Origin: Candidatus Aminicenantes bacterium UBA2199
GTDB taxonomy: Bacteria; Acidobacteriota; Aminicenantia; UBA2199
DNA: 55,649 nt
Assembly: GCA_002327965.1 (NCBI GenBank)
Contig: DCVB01000086.1
Location: forward strand, 1-55,649
Direction: 5' to 3'
Shown: positions 39,665 through 47,910 of the stretch, one piece after another
Layout: each line of letters opens with the position of its first letter
Position numbering within the stretch: the stretch's first letter is position 1
Translations under genes and position numbers: made by a program
Notes under the pieces: model-generated
The model's database searches: none
What the model was told of the DNA's origin: nothing
What the model saw: the letters and a program-made list of their open reading frames with translations, nothing else

Positions 39665-41201
39665 AAATGCCGGCGAGCACTCGCTTCAGGCCGAGCTGGC
39701 GCAGGCAGCGCAGCACGAAACGCGGCAGCAGGTAGTCGAGCGGGAATGAGAAGCAGCGGTGTCGCCAGCGCCAGCGGGCCAGGCCGCTTATGATCTTGAA
39801 AAACAGGGGAAAACGCAGGGAACCGGTCACCTGGCGCATGGCTATGGAACGGTAGTATCCTACGTAGCGGGCCCGCGGGTCTGCGTAAGGCGGCGATGGC
39901 TGTGAGGGGCCCCAGGGAACAGACCATCCCAGGATGGTGTCCGGGGGAACAAAACCGCGCCGGACCGCCTCCTGGAACATCGGAGTGCCGGGATAAGGGA
40001 AGTAGAAAGAGGGCCCGGGAGTGACGGTCACGCCCTGACGCTCCATCTCGTCGATCAGGTCGAAGGTTTTTTTCATCTCCGGCCAGCGTTCGCCGGGCAC
40101 ACCGATCAGGAACCCCATCATCACATTGATGCCGTGTTTCCGGCACAATTCCGCCGAACGGAGTATGTGCTCGAGTTGAATGTCCTTGTGCATGATATCC
40201 AGCGTTTCCTGAGAGCCTGACTCGGCGCCGATGCGCAACTCGGCGCAGCCAAGGTCCTTCAACTCGCGAACGAAGTCGTCGCCCCAGCGCGCCACGTAGT
40301 CGGCGCGGATGGACGAGGCCCAGGGAAGTTCGACCTGCCGCAGGATGGCCAGCGCGCGCTGGCGGTCGGTGAAAAAGCAATCATCCTCAAAGACGATGCC
40401 GGTTACGCCATGATCGGCCCGCAAGCGCCGGATATGCCCGGCCACGAAGGCGACCGAATGGGAGCGGAAAGAGCGCTTGTTGATGAACTGGTTGTAGCAA
40501 TAACCGCAGCGGCCCGGGCAGCCCCGGCTTGACATGACCGTGGCGATCTTCAGGTCGCTCAGTTTCGAGCCCAGCGCCGTATAGATGTATTTGCCTTCCC
40601 CCAGGTAGCGTTCATTGCCCAGGAGGTGCCAGGCCGGAGAGTATGCATCCAGGTCCTGGATGAACGGGGGCATGGGATTGATCTGCACCCGGTCAGGGCG
40701 GCGATAGGCGACGCCGGGAACATCGGCCAGTTTTTCCAGATAGTCGCCGCCGGCGGCAAGCAGATCGGCCAGGCGGACGACCGTCTCCTCCCCTTCTCCA
40801 CGGACGGCGAGATCGATATCCGGCTCCTGCAACGTCTGTTCGGGAAGCATGGTCGAGTGCAGGCCGCCCCAAAGAACGGGAGTATCGCCGTGCTCCTTGA
40901 TCTTGCGCGTCAAGCGCAGTGACGGGGACAATGACGGGCCGGTGAACGTCGAGATGCCCACGAAAAGCGGGCGGGCGGCGATGATCTCATCCACGATCCT
41001 ATTCTCATTGGCGGCCGTGAACCGTTCATGGATCAAGCGGACGCGGTAACCGCGCTTCTCCAGCGCCCCGGCGAGATAAAGTATTCCCAGGGGCGGGGCC
41101 ATTACGAAATTTTCCCGGTCCGTTTCCGGCTTGACCAGGAAAATCAGCCGCCCTTCCGGCGCGCCGACACTTGCATTTATCCGGCTTGCGTCCGCTTTCA
41201 T
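39654..41201 (-). CDS. B12-binding-type radical SAM protein (BchE/P-methylase group)
   Basis: 515 residues. The N-terminal ~150 residues form a Rossmann-like domain of B12-binding type (APPLGILYLAGALEKRGY, PLFVGISTFTGPS, WGGLHSTMLPEQ). The catalytic part has SSRGCPGRCGYCYNQF (C-x3-C-x2-C), GIVFEDDCFFTD, LRIGAESGSQETLD and GFLIGVPGERWPEM. This group does methylation, cyclisation or hydroxylation with SAM, and many use cobalamin. AAGGAG lies before the ATG. It heads the non-ABC part of the locus, 106 bases from the ABC permease gene. Confidence 0.88.
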   Translation of the reverse strand: MKADASRINASVGAPEGRLIFLVKPETDRENFVMAPPLGILYLAGALEKRGYRVRLIHERFTAANENRIVDEIIAARPLFVGISTFTGPSLSPSLRLTRKIKEHGDTPVLWGGLHSTMLPEQTLQEPDIDLAVRGEGEETVVRLADLLAAGGDYLEKLADVPGVAYRRPDRVQINPMPPFIQDLDAYSPAWHLLGNERYLGEGKYIYTALGSKLSDLKIATVMSSRGCPGRCGYCYNQFINKRSFRSHSVAFVAGHIRRLRADHGVTGIVFEDDCFFTDRQRALAILRQVELPWASSIRADYVARWGDDFVRELKDLGCAELRIGAESGSQETLDIMHKDIQLEHILRSAELCRKHGINVMMGFLIGVPGERWPEMKKTFDLIDEMERQGVTVTPGPSFYFPYPGTPMFQEAVRRGFVPPDTILGWSVPWGPSQPSPPYADPRARYVGYYRSIAMRQVTGSLRFPLFFKIISGLARWRWRHRCFSFPLDYLLPRFVLRCLRQLGLKRVLAGIYDE

Positions 41202-41307
41202 TATTTCTCCTTCCTGTCAGGGCTGGACCGAACCCATCGACTTCGCATGCCGCATGGATGAACATTATAGCAAATCTGCCGGCAAAATACCCGCTTCGGC
41301 ACCACGC

Positions 41308-42075
41308 CTACAAACTGTCGCTTTTTTCGAAAAACCAGACCCCGAGCGCGACCGCCAGCAGGGAAAAAATGGCGAGCGCAATCAGGTTGAACGCCAGTGA
41401 CATATCCGAACTTCCCAGCAACGCCGCACGCAAACCGTCCACGCCATAGGCCAGAGGATCGAGGCGCGCGACGGCCCGTACCCAGGACGGAAAATCGTCC
41501 AGGGGGAACAATGCCCCGGAAAGGAAGAACAGGGGGAAGATCACGAAGTTCATGACCAGGTTGAATCCCTGCATGTCGCGCATGTTGGAGGCGAAGGAGA
41601 GCCCCAGGCCGATGAAGGTGATGGAGATCAAGACCATCAGCAAAAGCGCCGGGAACATCATGACCCATTGCCGCGGGCGGAAGCCGAAGGCCAGGGAGAC
41701 GGCAAGGATGGCCAGGGCCTGGAACAATGAGGTGGTGATGCCGCCGGCGATGCGTCCGAGCACGATGGAAACCCGGCTCACGGGCGCCACCATGATCTCC
41801 TTTAAAAATCCGAATTCGCGGTCCCAGAGAACGGAGAGCCCGGTGAAGGCCGAGGAGAACAGGATGCTCATGCCCAGGATGCCGGGGAGCAGGAAGTCCG
41901 AATATTCCGTCCCGGGCATGCCGGGAAAGCGCATGCGCTGGAAGCCCAGGCCCATGAAGGCCAGAAAAAACAACGGCATCAGCAGGGTGCCGATCAGCCT
42001 GGACCTGGCCCGCAGCAGCCGCTTGAGCTCACGCAGCCAAAGCACGTAAATGGCGATCCCCTGGATGGCCTTCAT
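41308..42075 (-). CDS. ABC-2 transporter permease
   Basis: 255 residues with six helices (LIGTLLMPLFFLAFMGLGF, LLPGILGMSILFSSAFTGLS, IAGGITTSLFQALAILAVSLA, FNLVMNFVIFPLFFLSGALFP). The FPLFFLSGALFPLDDFPSW stretch is typical of DrrB/NodJ-type ABC-2 permeases. It forms the membrane half with the ATPase coded just before it (3-base gap). With a neighbouring ligase and no Wzx or Wzm/Wzt C-terminal domain seen, the transported substrate may be lipid or polysaccharide; this is open. Confidence 0.88.
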   Translation of the reverse strand: MKAIQGIAIYVLWLRELKRLLRARSRLIGTLLMPLFFLAFMGLGFQRMRFPGMPGTEYSDFLLPGILGMSILFSSAFTGLSVLWDREFGFLKEIMVAPVSRVSIVLGRIAGGITTSLFQALAILAVSLAFGFRPRQWVMMFPALLLMVLISITFIGLGLSFASNMRDMQGFNLVMNFVIFPLFFLSGALFPLDDFPSWVRAVARLDPLAYGVDGLRAALLGSSDMSLAFNLIALAIFSLLAVALGVWFFEKSDSL

Positions 42076-42078
42076 GAT

Positions 42079-43089
42079 TTAGCGGCGCCCGCCATGGCGC
42101 ACGAAACGGAATTGCGCATCATGGCCCGTTTCCTCTTCGCTTATGCTGCGGCCGGCGAAATGAAGAAAGACGTCTTCCAGGCTCGGCTTGTGCAGGTTGA
42201 CGGCCGTAACCCGGGTCCCCGTTTGCACTGCGGTCTGCATCAGCTCGGGGATGCGCTTGTCGCCCTGAACCATGGTCAGGCTCAACTGGCCGTCATGCAG
42301 CCTGCTCGCTTTGATCCAGGGCCTGTCCTTCAAGACATTCATGAGCGGTTCCCCGCCTTCCGGCACGGCGAGATTGACGATGTCCCCGCCCAGGATGTCC
42401 TTGAGGCGGGCCGGCGTATCCATGGCCGCGATCCTTCCCTTGTCGATGATGACCACCCGGTCGCACAGGAAGTCGGCTTCCTCCATGTAATGAGTGGTCA
42501 GCATGACCGTGACCCGCTCCTCGCGGTTGAGGCGGCGGATGTAATCCCAGATATGCCGCCGGGTCTGCGCATCCAGTCCCAGGGTCGGCTCATCAAGGAA
42601 CAGGACCCGGGGATGCTGGACAAGCCCGCGGGCGATCTCCAGTCTGCGCTTCATGCCGCCGGAATATTTCTCCACCAGCAGGTCGGCCTTGTCCTGCAGG
42701 TCGACCAACTCCAGCATGCGCTCGATCCGTTCTCTCCGCTCATGCTTGGCCAGGCCATACATCATGGCATGAAACTGCAGGTTTTCCCTGCCGGTCAGTT
42801 TCGTGTCCAGGGCCGGCTCCTGGAAAACGATACCAATCTGGCGACGCAGGGCGTCGCGGTTTCCGCCCACGGAAATGCCGGCCACTTCGGCATAGCCGGA
42901 GGTGGGGCGAAGCAGCGTGGCGAGGATGCTGATGATGGTCGTCTTGCCAGCACCATTCGGGCCAAGCAGGCCGAAGATCTCGCCATCACCGACCTCGAAG
43001 CTGACCTGGTCGACCGCGACGTTTTTATCGTAATACTTGGCCAATTTTTTAACTTTGATGACGCTCTTCACTGTTTTTAATGGTAACAT
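42079..43089 (-). CDS. ABC transporter ATPase (DrrA/CcmA type)
   Basis: 336 residues from the ATG at 43089; the frame is open to 43134 but the longer start has no binding site, and the added residues come from a tandem repeat. Walker A is GPNGAGKTTIISI, the Q-loop GIVFQEPALDTKLTG, the signature YSGGMKRRLEIARGL, Walker B VLFLDEPTLGLD, and the H-loop TTHYMEEADFLC. The C-terminal ~100 residues carry the DUF4162-type extension of DrrA proteins. It starts divergently from PepF, 221 bases away. Confidence 0.88.
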   Translation of the reverse strand: MLPLKTVKSVIKVKKLAKYYDKNVAVDQVSFEVGDGEIFGLLGPNGAGKTTIISILATLLRPTSGYAEVAGISVGGNRDALRRQIGIVFQEPALDTKLTGRENLQFHAMMYGLAKHERRERIERMLELVDLQDKADLLVEKYSGGMKRRLEIARGLVQHPRVLFLDEPTLGLDAQTRRHIWDYIRRLNREERVTVMLTTHYMEEADFLCDRVVIIDKGRIAAMDTPARLKDILGGDIVNLAVPEGGEPLMNVLKDRPWIKASRLHDGQLSLTMVQGDKRIPELMQTAVQTGTRVTAVNLHKPSLEDVFLHFAGRSISEEETGHDAQFRFVRHGGRR

Positions 43090-43106
43090 GCTGCCACGCC
43101 CGAAAC

Positions 43107-43136
43107 AAGATGAAGCGCCAAGATGAAGCGCCAAGA
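43107..43136. repeat. 13-bp tandem repeat, 2.3 units
   Basis: AAGATGAAGCGCC occurs twice exactly (43107-43119, 43120-43132), followed by AAGA. It lies in the divergent gap between the ABC ATPase and pepF genes. The rest of that gap shows no clear gene; it has one short open frame (43123-43314) without family resemblance. Confidence 0.75.
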
Positions 43137-43310
43137 CCGTCCCTTTCCTGGGCTACTCGGGGCAGCTGCCGGGCAACCAGACATCGACCTGACCCGCTAC
43201 GCACGCACGTTCTTCCTCAAGATCGGCTGCGCGTTGGGGATCGGAGCCGGCGAAACCAAGCGTTGCTTTTCCGCGTATACACCTTTCATGAAACCAAAGG
43301 AGACCGCCCA

Positions 43311-45236
43311 ATGAAAAATGCGCCCCTGGCTTTCTTGCCGCTCTGCGTCATCCTGCTGCTGGCGCTCCCGGCCGCCGCCCAGGAGGACAAGATGGACAAA
43401 ATTCCCGACTATTCGCTGAAAGCCCGCTCCGAAGTCCCTGTGGAGCACACCTGGAAGATCGAGGACCTCTACGTCAGCGAGACCGACTGGCAGGCCGAAA
43501 AGGAGGCCGTGATCGGGGACATCGCCGCCATCGACGAGGCGGCCAGGGGCTGGACCAACTCGGCCGCCGCCATGAAGCGGCTGTTCGACCTGGTCAGCTC
43601 GATACAGCTGCGCGGCACCCGGCTCTATTCCTACGCCAGCCACCAGTCCAACACCGACATGGCCAACACCCGCTTCCAGGCCATGCTCGGGGAGATCCGC
43701 ACCGGCTTCGTACAGATGAGCGCCAAGCTCTCCTTCATGCAGCCCGACATCCTGGCCCTGGGCGCCGAAAGGTTCGCCGCCTACCTGCGCCAGGAGCCCG
43801 GGCTGACCCCCTTCCGCTTCGGCGTCGAGCGCATCCTGCGCGAGAGGGAGCACGTGCTGCCCGGCGAGCAGCAGCGCATCGCCGCGCTCACCGGCCTGTT
43901 CTCGGGCGTCCCCGCCGACGCTTCGGGCATGCTCAACAACGTCGAGCTGCCGCGCACCGAGGTCACCCTGGCCGACGGCACAAGGGTCCTGCTCGACCAG
44001 GCGGCCTACCAGCGCCTGCGCACCGCCAAGAACCCCGGCGACCGTTCCCGGGTCATGAAGTCCTTCTGGGAGAACCAGAAAAGGTTCGAGAACACCTTCG
44101 CCATCCTGCAGGATGGCGTTGTCAAGGCGCACTGGTTCGACGCCCAGATCCGCCGGCACCCCGACTGCCTGGCGGCGCGCCTCTTTTCCGAAGACATCTC
44201 CCCGGAGGTCTACCGGCAGCTGATCCGCCAGGTGCACGCCTTCCTGCCGTCGCTGCAGCGCTACCTGGCCCTCAAGCAGAAGATGCTCGGCCTGCCGGAG
44301 TTCCGCTACGAGGACATCTACGCCTCGGCCGTGCCGGCGGTGGACAAGACCTTCACCTTCGCCGAGGCGCGCCGGGTGATCGAGGCGGCGCTGAAGCCGC
44401 TGGGCCCCGACTACGCCGCCCCCCTGCGCCGCGCCTTCGACGAGCGCTGGATGGACATCTATCCCAACAAGGGCAAGGAGAGCGGCGCCTACTCGGGCGG
44501 CGTCTACGGCGTCCACCCCTACATCAAGCTCAACTACAACGGCGATTTCGACGCCGTCTCCACCACCGCCCACGAGCTCGGCCACGCCATGCACTCCCAC
44601 TTCTCCGACAAGACCCAGCCCTTCCCCACCGCCGACTACACGACCTTCGTGGCCGAGATCGCCTCGACCTTCAACGAGCACCTGCTGGTGCGCCACCTGC
44701 TGAAAACGGAGAAGGACGACCTGTTCAAACTGTACCTGCTGGACAGCTACCTGGACGGCTTCCGCGGCACCCTCTTCCGCCAGACCCTGTTCGCCGAGTT
44801 CGAGCTGGCCATGCACCGGCGCGTGGAAGCGGGACAGACGCTGACCGCCGACTGGCTCAACGCCGCCTACCTGGAGCTGACCCGCAAGTACTACGGCCAC
44901 GAACAGGGCATCTGCCGAGTCGACGACTACATCCAGTCGGAGTGGAGCGGCATCCCCCACTTCTACATGGACTACTACGTGTTCCAGTACAGCACCGGCA
45001 TCATCGCCTCGCTGGCGCTCAGCGACAGCGTGGCCCGGGGCGACCGCGGCGCGCGCGACGGCTATCTCGAGGTGCTGAAGGCGGGCGGCAGCGACTACCC
45101 GCTGAACATCCTGAAGAAAGCCGGCGTGGACATGGCCCGGCCCGAGCCCTACGTCGCGGCCCTGAAGCGCTTTGACAGCCTGGTCGGCGAGATGGAGAGG
45201 CTCGTCGCCCGGCTGAAGAAGCAGAAAAAATTCTGA
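43311..45236 (+). CDS. pepF: exported oligoendopeptidase F-like M3 peptidase
   Basis: 641 residues from the ATG at 43311 (AAGGAG before it); the longer frame upstream is not needed. A signal peptide (MKNAPLAFLPLCVILLLALP) is unusual, since PepF is normally cytoplasmic. DYSLKARSEVPVEHTWKIED is the PepF N-terminal stretch, split before WKIEDLY. Zinc site TAHELGHAMHSHFSDK (about residue 421) with FVAEIASTFNEHLL for the third ligand; YYGHEQGI and DYYVFQYSTGIIAS come after. It should cut medium-length peptides in the periplasm, working alongside the Dcp-like, M13 and C69 enzymes here. Confidence 0.92.
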   Translation: MKNAPLAFLPLCVILLLALPAAAQEDKMDKIPDYSLKARSEVPVEHTWKIEDLYVSETDWQAEKEAVIGDIAAIDEAARGWTNSAAAMKRLFDLVSSIQLRGTRLYSYASHQSNTDMANTRFQAMLGEIRTGFVQMSAKLSFMQPDILALGAERFAAYLRQEPGLTPFRFGVERILREREHVLPGEQQRIAALTGLFSGVPADASGMLNNVELPRTEVTLADGTRVLLDQAAYQRLRTAKNPGDRSRVMKSFWENQKRFENTFAILQDGVVKAHWFDAQIRRHPDCLAARLFSEDISPEVYRQLIRQVHAFLPSLQRYLALKQKMLGLPEFRYEDIYASAVPAVDKTFTFAEARRVIEAALKPLGPDYAAPLRRAFDERWMDIYPNKGKESGAYSGGVYGVHPYIKLNYNGDFDAVSTTAHELGHAMHSHFSDKTQPFPTADYTTFVAEIASTFNEHLLVRHLLKTEKDDLFKLYLLDSYLDGFRGTLFRQTLFAEFELAMHRRVEAGQTLTADWLNAAYLELTRKYYGHEQGICRVDDYIQSEWSGIPHFYMDYYVFQYSTGIIASLALSDSVARGDRGARDGYLEVLKAGGSDYPLNILKKAGVDMARPEPYVAALKRFDSLVGEMERLVARLKKQKKF

Positions 45237-45250
45237 TCCCTCCCCCCATA

Positions 45251-45296
45251 GGCGGCGGGGAGGAGTCCCGCTGACGCGGGACAAATCCCCGCCGCC
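45251..45296 (+). terminator. nested hairpin after pepF
   Basis: The outer stem is GGCGGCGGGGA (45251-45261) with TCCCCGCCGCC (45286-45296), 11 perfect pairs. Inside is GTCCCGC (45265-45271), loop TGAC, GCGGGAC (45276-45282). It is very stable but is followed by GTTCTTGTG, not a T run. It may stop transcription or protect the 3' end. Confidence 0.65.
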
Positions 45297-45463
45297 GTTC
45301 TTGTGATACGCACTCTCCCCCTTTCTCCAGCCCGCTCAAACTTAAGGTCTAAAATGAAAAATCGAACCCAAGTCTGAATGCATTACGGGTATTTTCAGCG
45401 TATTCAAGGTGTAACGTCAACCCCGGTTCGCACGTTATATGGGTGGAAGATGTCGGAGGAAAC

Positions 45464-47674
45464 ATGAAAAAATTGCTCTTTTGGGTCATCCTGATCATGC
45501 TGCTGGCCGGGTCGGCCGATGCGGCCAACGGCCCTGTCCGGCAGGATATCCGTCCGCTGGAACTGGTGAAGACCGCGACGCCGCCGGTGCTGGACGGCTC
45601 GCTGGACGACGAGGCCTGGCGCAATGCGGTCGTCATCGACGACGTCTGGATCACCTACAACCCGGTCAACGGCGAAGAGCTGCCGCAGCACACCCGCGCC
45701 TACGTCACCTATGACGAGAACAACCTCTATTTCGCGTTCCACTGCCTGGACAGCCAGCCCGAGCTGATCAAGACCTCGCTGACCAAGCGCGACGGCATCT
45801 TCAATGACGACTGGGTCGGCCTCTCCATCGACACCGTGGGCGGCAAAAAATACGGCTACGAGTTCTTCGTCAACCCCAGCGGCGCCCAGGGCGACATCTT
45901 CCGCACCGGCGACAGGGAGGATTCCTCCAGCGACTGGGTGTGGCACAGCGCCGGCAAGGTCGTCAGCGACGGCTACATCGTCGAGATCAGCCAGCCCCTG
46001 AAAAGCATCCGCTTCGCCAGCGGCCGGGACGTGCGCATGGGCGTGGTCTTCTGGCGGCGCATCAGCCGCCTGGGCATGAGCGGCTCCTGGCCGCACCTCA
46101 GGCCCGGGCAGGGCATCGGCAACTGCCAGGCCGAAGTGCGCATCCCCGAGCTGGCCAGGCCGCTGGTCCTGGAGGCCCTGCCCTCCTTCACCTTCAGTTC
46201 GGGCTGGGACCGGCAGTCGCCTGGCTCCTGGTCCGGCGCCGACCAGGTCCGCGACCTGGGCTTCGCCCTCAAGTACGGCATCACCTCGTCGATCGTGGCC
46301 GAGGCCACCGTCAACCCCGACTTCAGCCAGGTGGAGAGCGACGCCCTGCAGGTGACGGTCAACCAGCGCTTCCCCGTCTTCTACTCGGAAAAGAGGCCGT
46401 TCTTCATGGAAGCGGGCAATCTCTTCGACCTCGCCGCCGTCGGCGACGGCCTGGGGCAGATGTCCACCCCGGTGCACACGCGCCTGATCGCCGACCCGCA
46501 ATGGGGCGTGCGCCTCACCGGCGAGCAGGGGCGGGGCTCGTTCGCCCTGCTGGCCGCGTCCGACCGCGCCCCGGGCAATCCCTGGAGCGACGGCGAGAAC
46601 CCCGACCTGGGCCGCCAGGCGACCTTCTGGATCGGCCGCGGCAAGCTGGGACTGGGCCAGGACAATTTTGTCGGCCTGCTCTACAGCGGCCGCGAATACG
46701 GCGGCGAGTACAACCGCGCCCTGGCCGCCGATTTCTCGCTGCGCATCGGCAGGCACCACCAGCTGCTGGGGAACTATATCCAGTCCTTCTCCGGCCAGCC
46801 CGGCAGCGGCAACACCCAGGGCGGCTACCTGACCGCCGAGTACGCCTTCGCCAAGGGGAACACCTTCGCCCTGGCCATGGTGGAGGACGTCGCCCCCGGC
46901 TTCCGCATGGACACCGCCTATTACCAGCGCAGCGGCATCGCCACCGCCAAGTTCTACCTGCAGCAGCGTTTCGTCCCCGACAAGAAAAGAATCCCCTGGC
47001 TGCTGGGCGTCACGCCGTCCGTCTACGGCGCCTACATCCATGACAAGGTATCGGGCATGGACGACCTGGAGCTCATGCTGCAGCTGGACACCAACTTCCT
47101 GCTCAAGGGCAGCTGGGGGGGCTACGTCTATTTCGGCCAGGAGTGCTGGGCCGGGCGCGAGTTCCGCCGCACCCTTGGGCACATATATGTCAACCTGCAG
47201 CCCTTTACCTGGCTCAACCTCCACGTCTGCGGCAATGCCGGCGACGCCATCTATTACGACCCGGTCGATCCGTTCCTGGGCAACCGCGCCCAGCTCCACG
47301 CCAGCTTCACCCTGCAGCCCACGCGGAAACTGAACCTGTTCGCCGAGCACACCATCAGCCGCTTCCGCCGCCTGAATACCGGCGCCAGGATCTACGACCA
47401 GGGGATCTGGCGCAGCCGCCTGACCTACCAGTTCAACCCGAAGCTCTTTGTCCGCGGCCTGGTGCAGTACGACAGCTTCTACCAGCGCTTGCTGGGTGAT
47501 TTCCTGGCCTCCTTCACCTATATCCCGGGCACGGTGCTCTACCTGGGCTACGGCTCGCTCAACGAGAGCCGCTCCTGGGTTGACGGCGGCTGGCAGCGCG
47601 GCGTCACCGGCGACCGCTTCTTCCAGACCCGCCAGAGCCTGTTTTTCAAGGTGAGCTACCGCTACCAGTTCTGA
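45464..47674 (+). CDS. DUF5916 protein with CBM9-like N-terminal domain
   Basis: 736 residues from the ATG at 45464 (CGGAGGAAAC before it). Signal peptide MKKLLFWVILIMLLAGSADA. The N-terminal ~200 residues are a carbohydrate-binding family 9-like sandwich: PPVLDGSLDDEAWRNA, YVTYDENNLYFAFHCLD, DDWVGLSIDT. The DUF5916 part follows with VFWRRISRLGMSGSWP, AEATVNPDFSQVESDALQ and FPVFYSEKRPFFMEAGNLF, then many beta strands to the end (LFFKVSYRYQF), a barrel likely in the outer membrane. Its function is unknown; surface binding of sugars or peptides is suggested. Such proteins are common in Acidobacteriota and Bacteroidota. Confidence 0.85.
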   Translation: MKKLLFWVILIMLLAGSADAANGPVRQDIRPLELVKTATPPVLDGSLDDEAWRNAVVIDDVWITYNPVNGEELPQHTRAYVTYDENNLYFAFHCLDSQPELIKTSLTKRDGIFNDDWVGLSIDTVGGKKYGYEFFVNPSGAQGDIFRTGDREDSSSDWVWHSAGKVVSDGYIVEISQPLKSIRFASGRDVRMGVVFWRRISRLGMSGSWPHLRPGQGIGNCQAEVRIPELARPLVLEALPSFTFSSGWDRQSPGSWSGADQVRDLGFALKYGITSSIVAEATVNPDFSQVESDALQVTVNQRFPVFYSEKRPFFMEAGNLFDLAAVGDGLGQMSTPVHTRLIADPQWGVRLTGEQGRGSFALLAASDRAPGNPWSDGENPDLGRQATFWIGRGKLGLGQDNFVGLLYSGREYGGEYNRALAADFSLRIGRHHQLLGNYIQSFSGQPGSGNTQGGYLTAEYAFAKGNTFALAMVEDVAPGFRMDTAYYQRSGIATAKFYLQQRFVPDKKRIPWLLGVTPSVYGAYIHDKVSGMDDLELMLQLDTNFLLKGSWGGYVYFGQECWAGREFRRTLGHIYVNLQPFTWLNLHVCGNAGDAIYYDPVDPFLGNRAQLHASFTLQPTRKLNLFAEHTISRFRRLNTGARIYDQGIWRSRLTYQFNPKLFVRGLVQYDSFYQRLLGDFLASFTYIPGTVLYLGYGSLNESRSWVDGGWQRGVTGDRFFQTRQSLFFKVSYRYQF

Positions 47675-47789
47675 GGGATGACCATTGCGCCGATATCGCG
47701 TATCATCGTCAGGGCATGGCGGCATGGAGCTCCGTCATGCCCGGGTTCTGATCGCAGTCATCTGTCGGTCCCCTCTCCATAGATCCGCC

Positions 47790-47813
47790 GGGGACGGCCT
47801 TCGGGCCGTCCCC
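47790..47813 (+). terminator. strong UUCG-loop terminator-like hairpin
   Basis: GGGGACGGCC (47790-47799), loop TTCG, GGCCGTCCCC (47804-47813) make ten perfect pairs closed by a C(UUCG)G tetraloop, a very stable RNA form. It lies between the DUF5916 and M13 genes. The tail GCATTCCTCCTTT has moderate T content. Confidence 0.75.
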
Positions 47814-47910
47814 GCATTCCTCCTTTAGGCCGCGGCGGTCACGCACAACTTTTCCCCGGAGCCGGGCGTATATCTCCTGGCAATTGACGATTGAATACAA
47901 GGAGAAGCAA

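Noticed and set aside
43123..43314. 63-residue frame in the pepF upstream gap
   Set aside because: No binding site or family likeness; it overlaps a tandem repeat and the pepF start.
45404..47725. 773-residue open frame on the minus strand
   Set aside because: It covers the DUF5916 gene in antisense, is Ala/Val/Gly-rich and has no motif. High GC content produces such frames.
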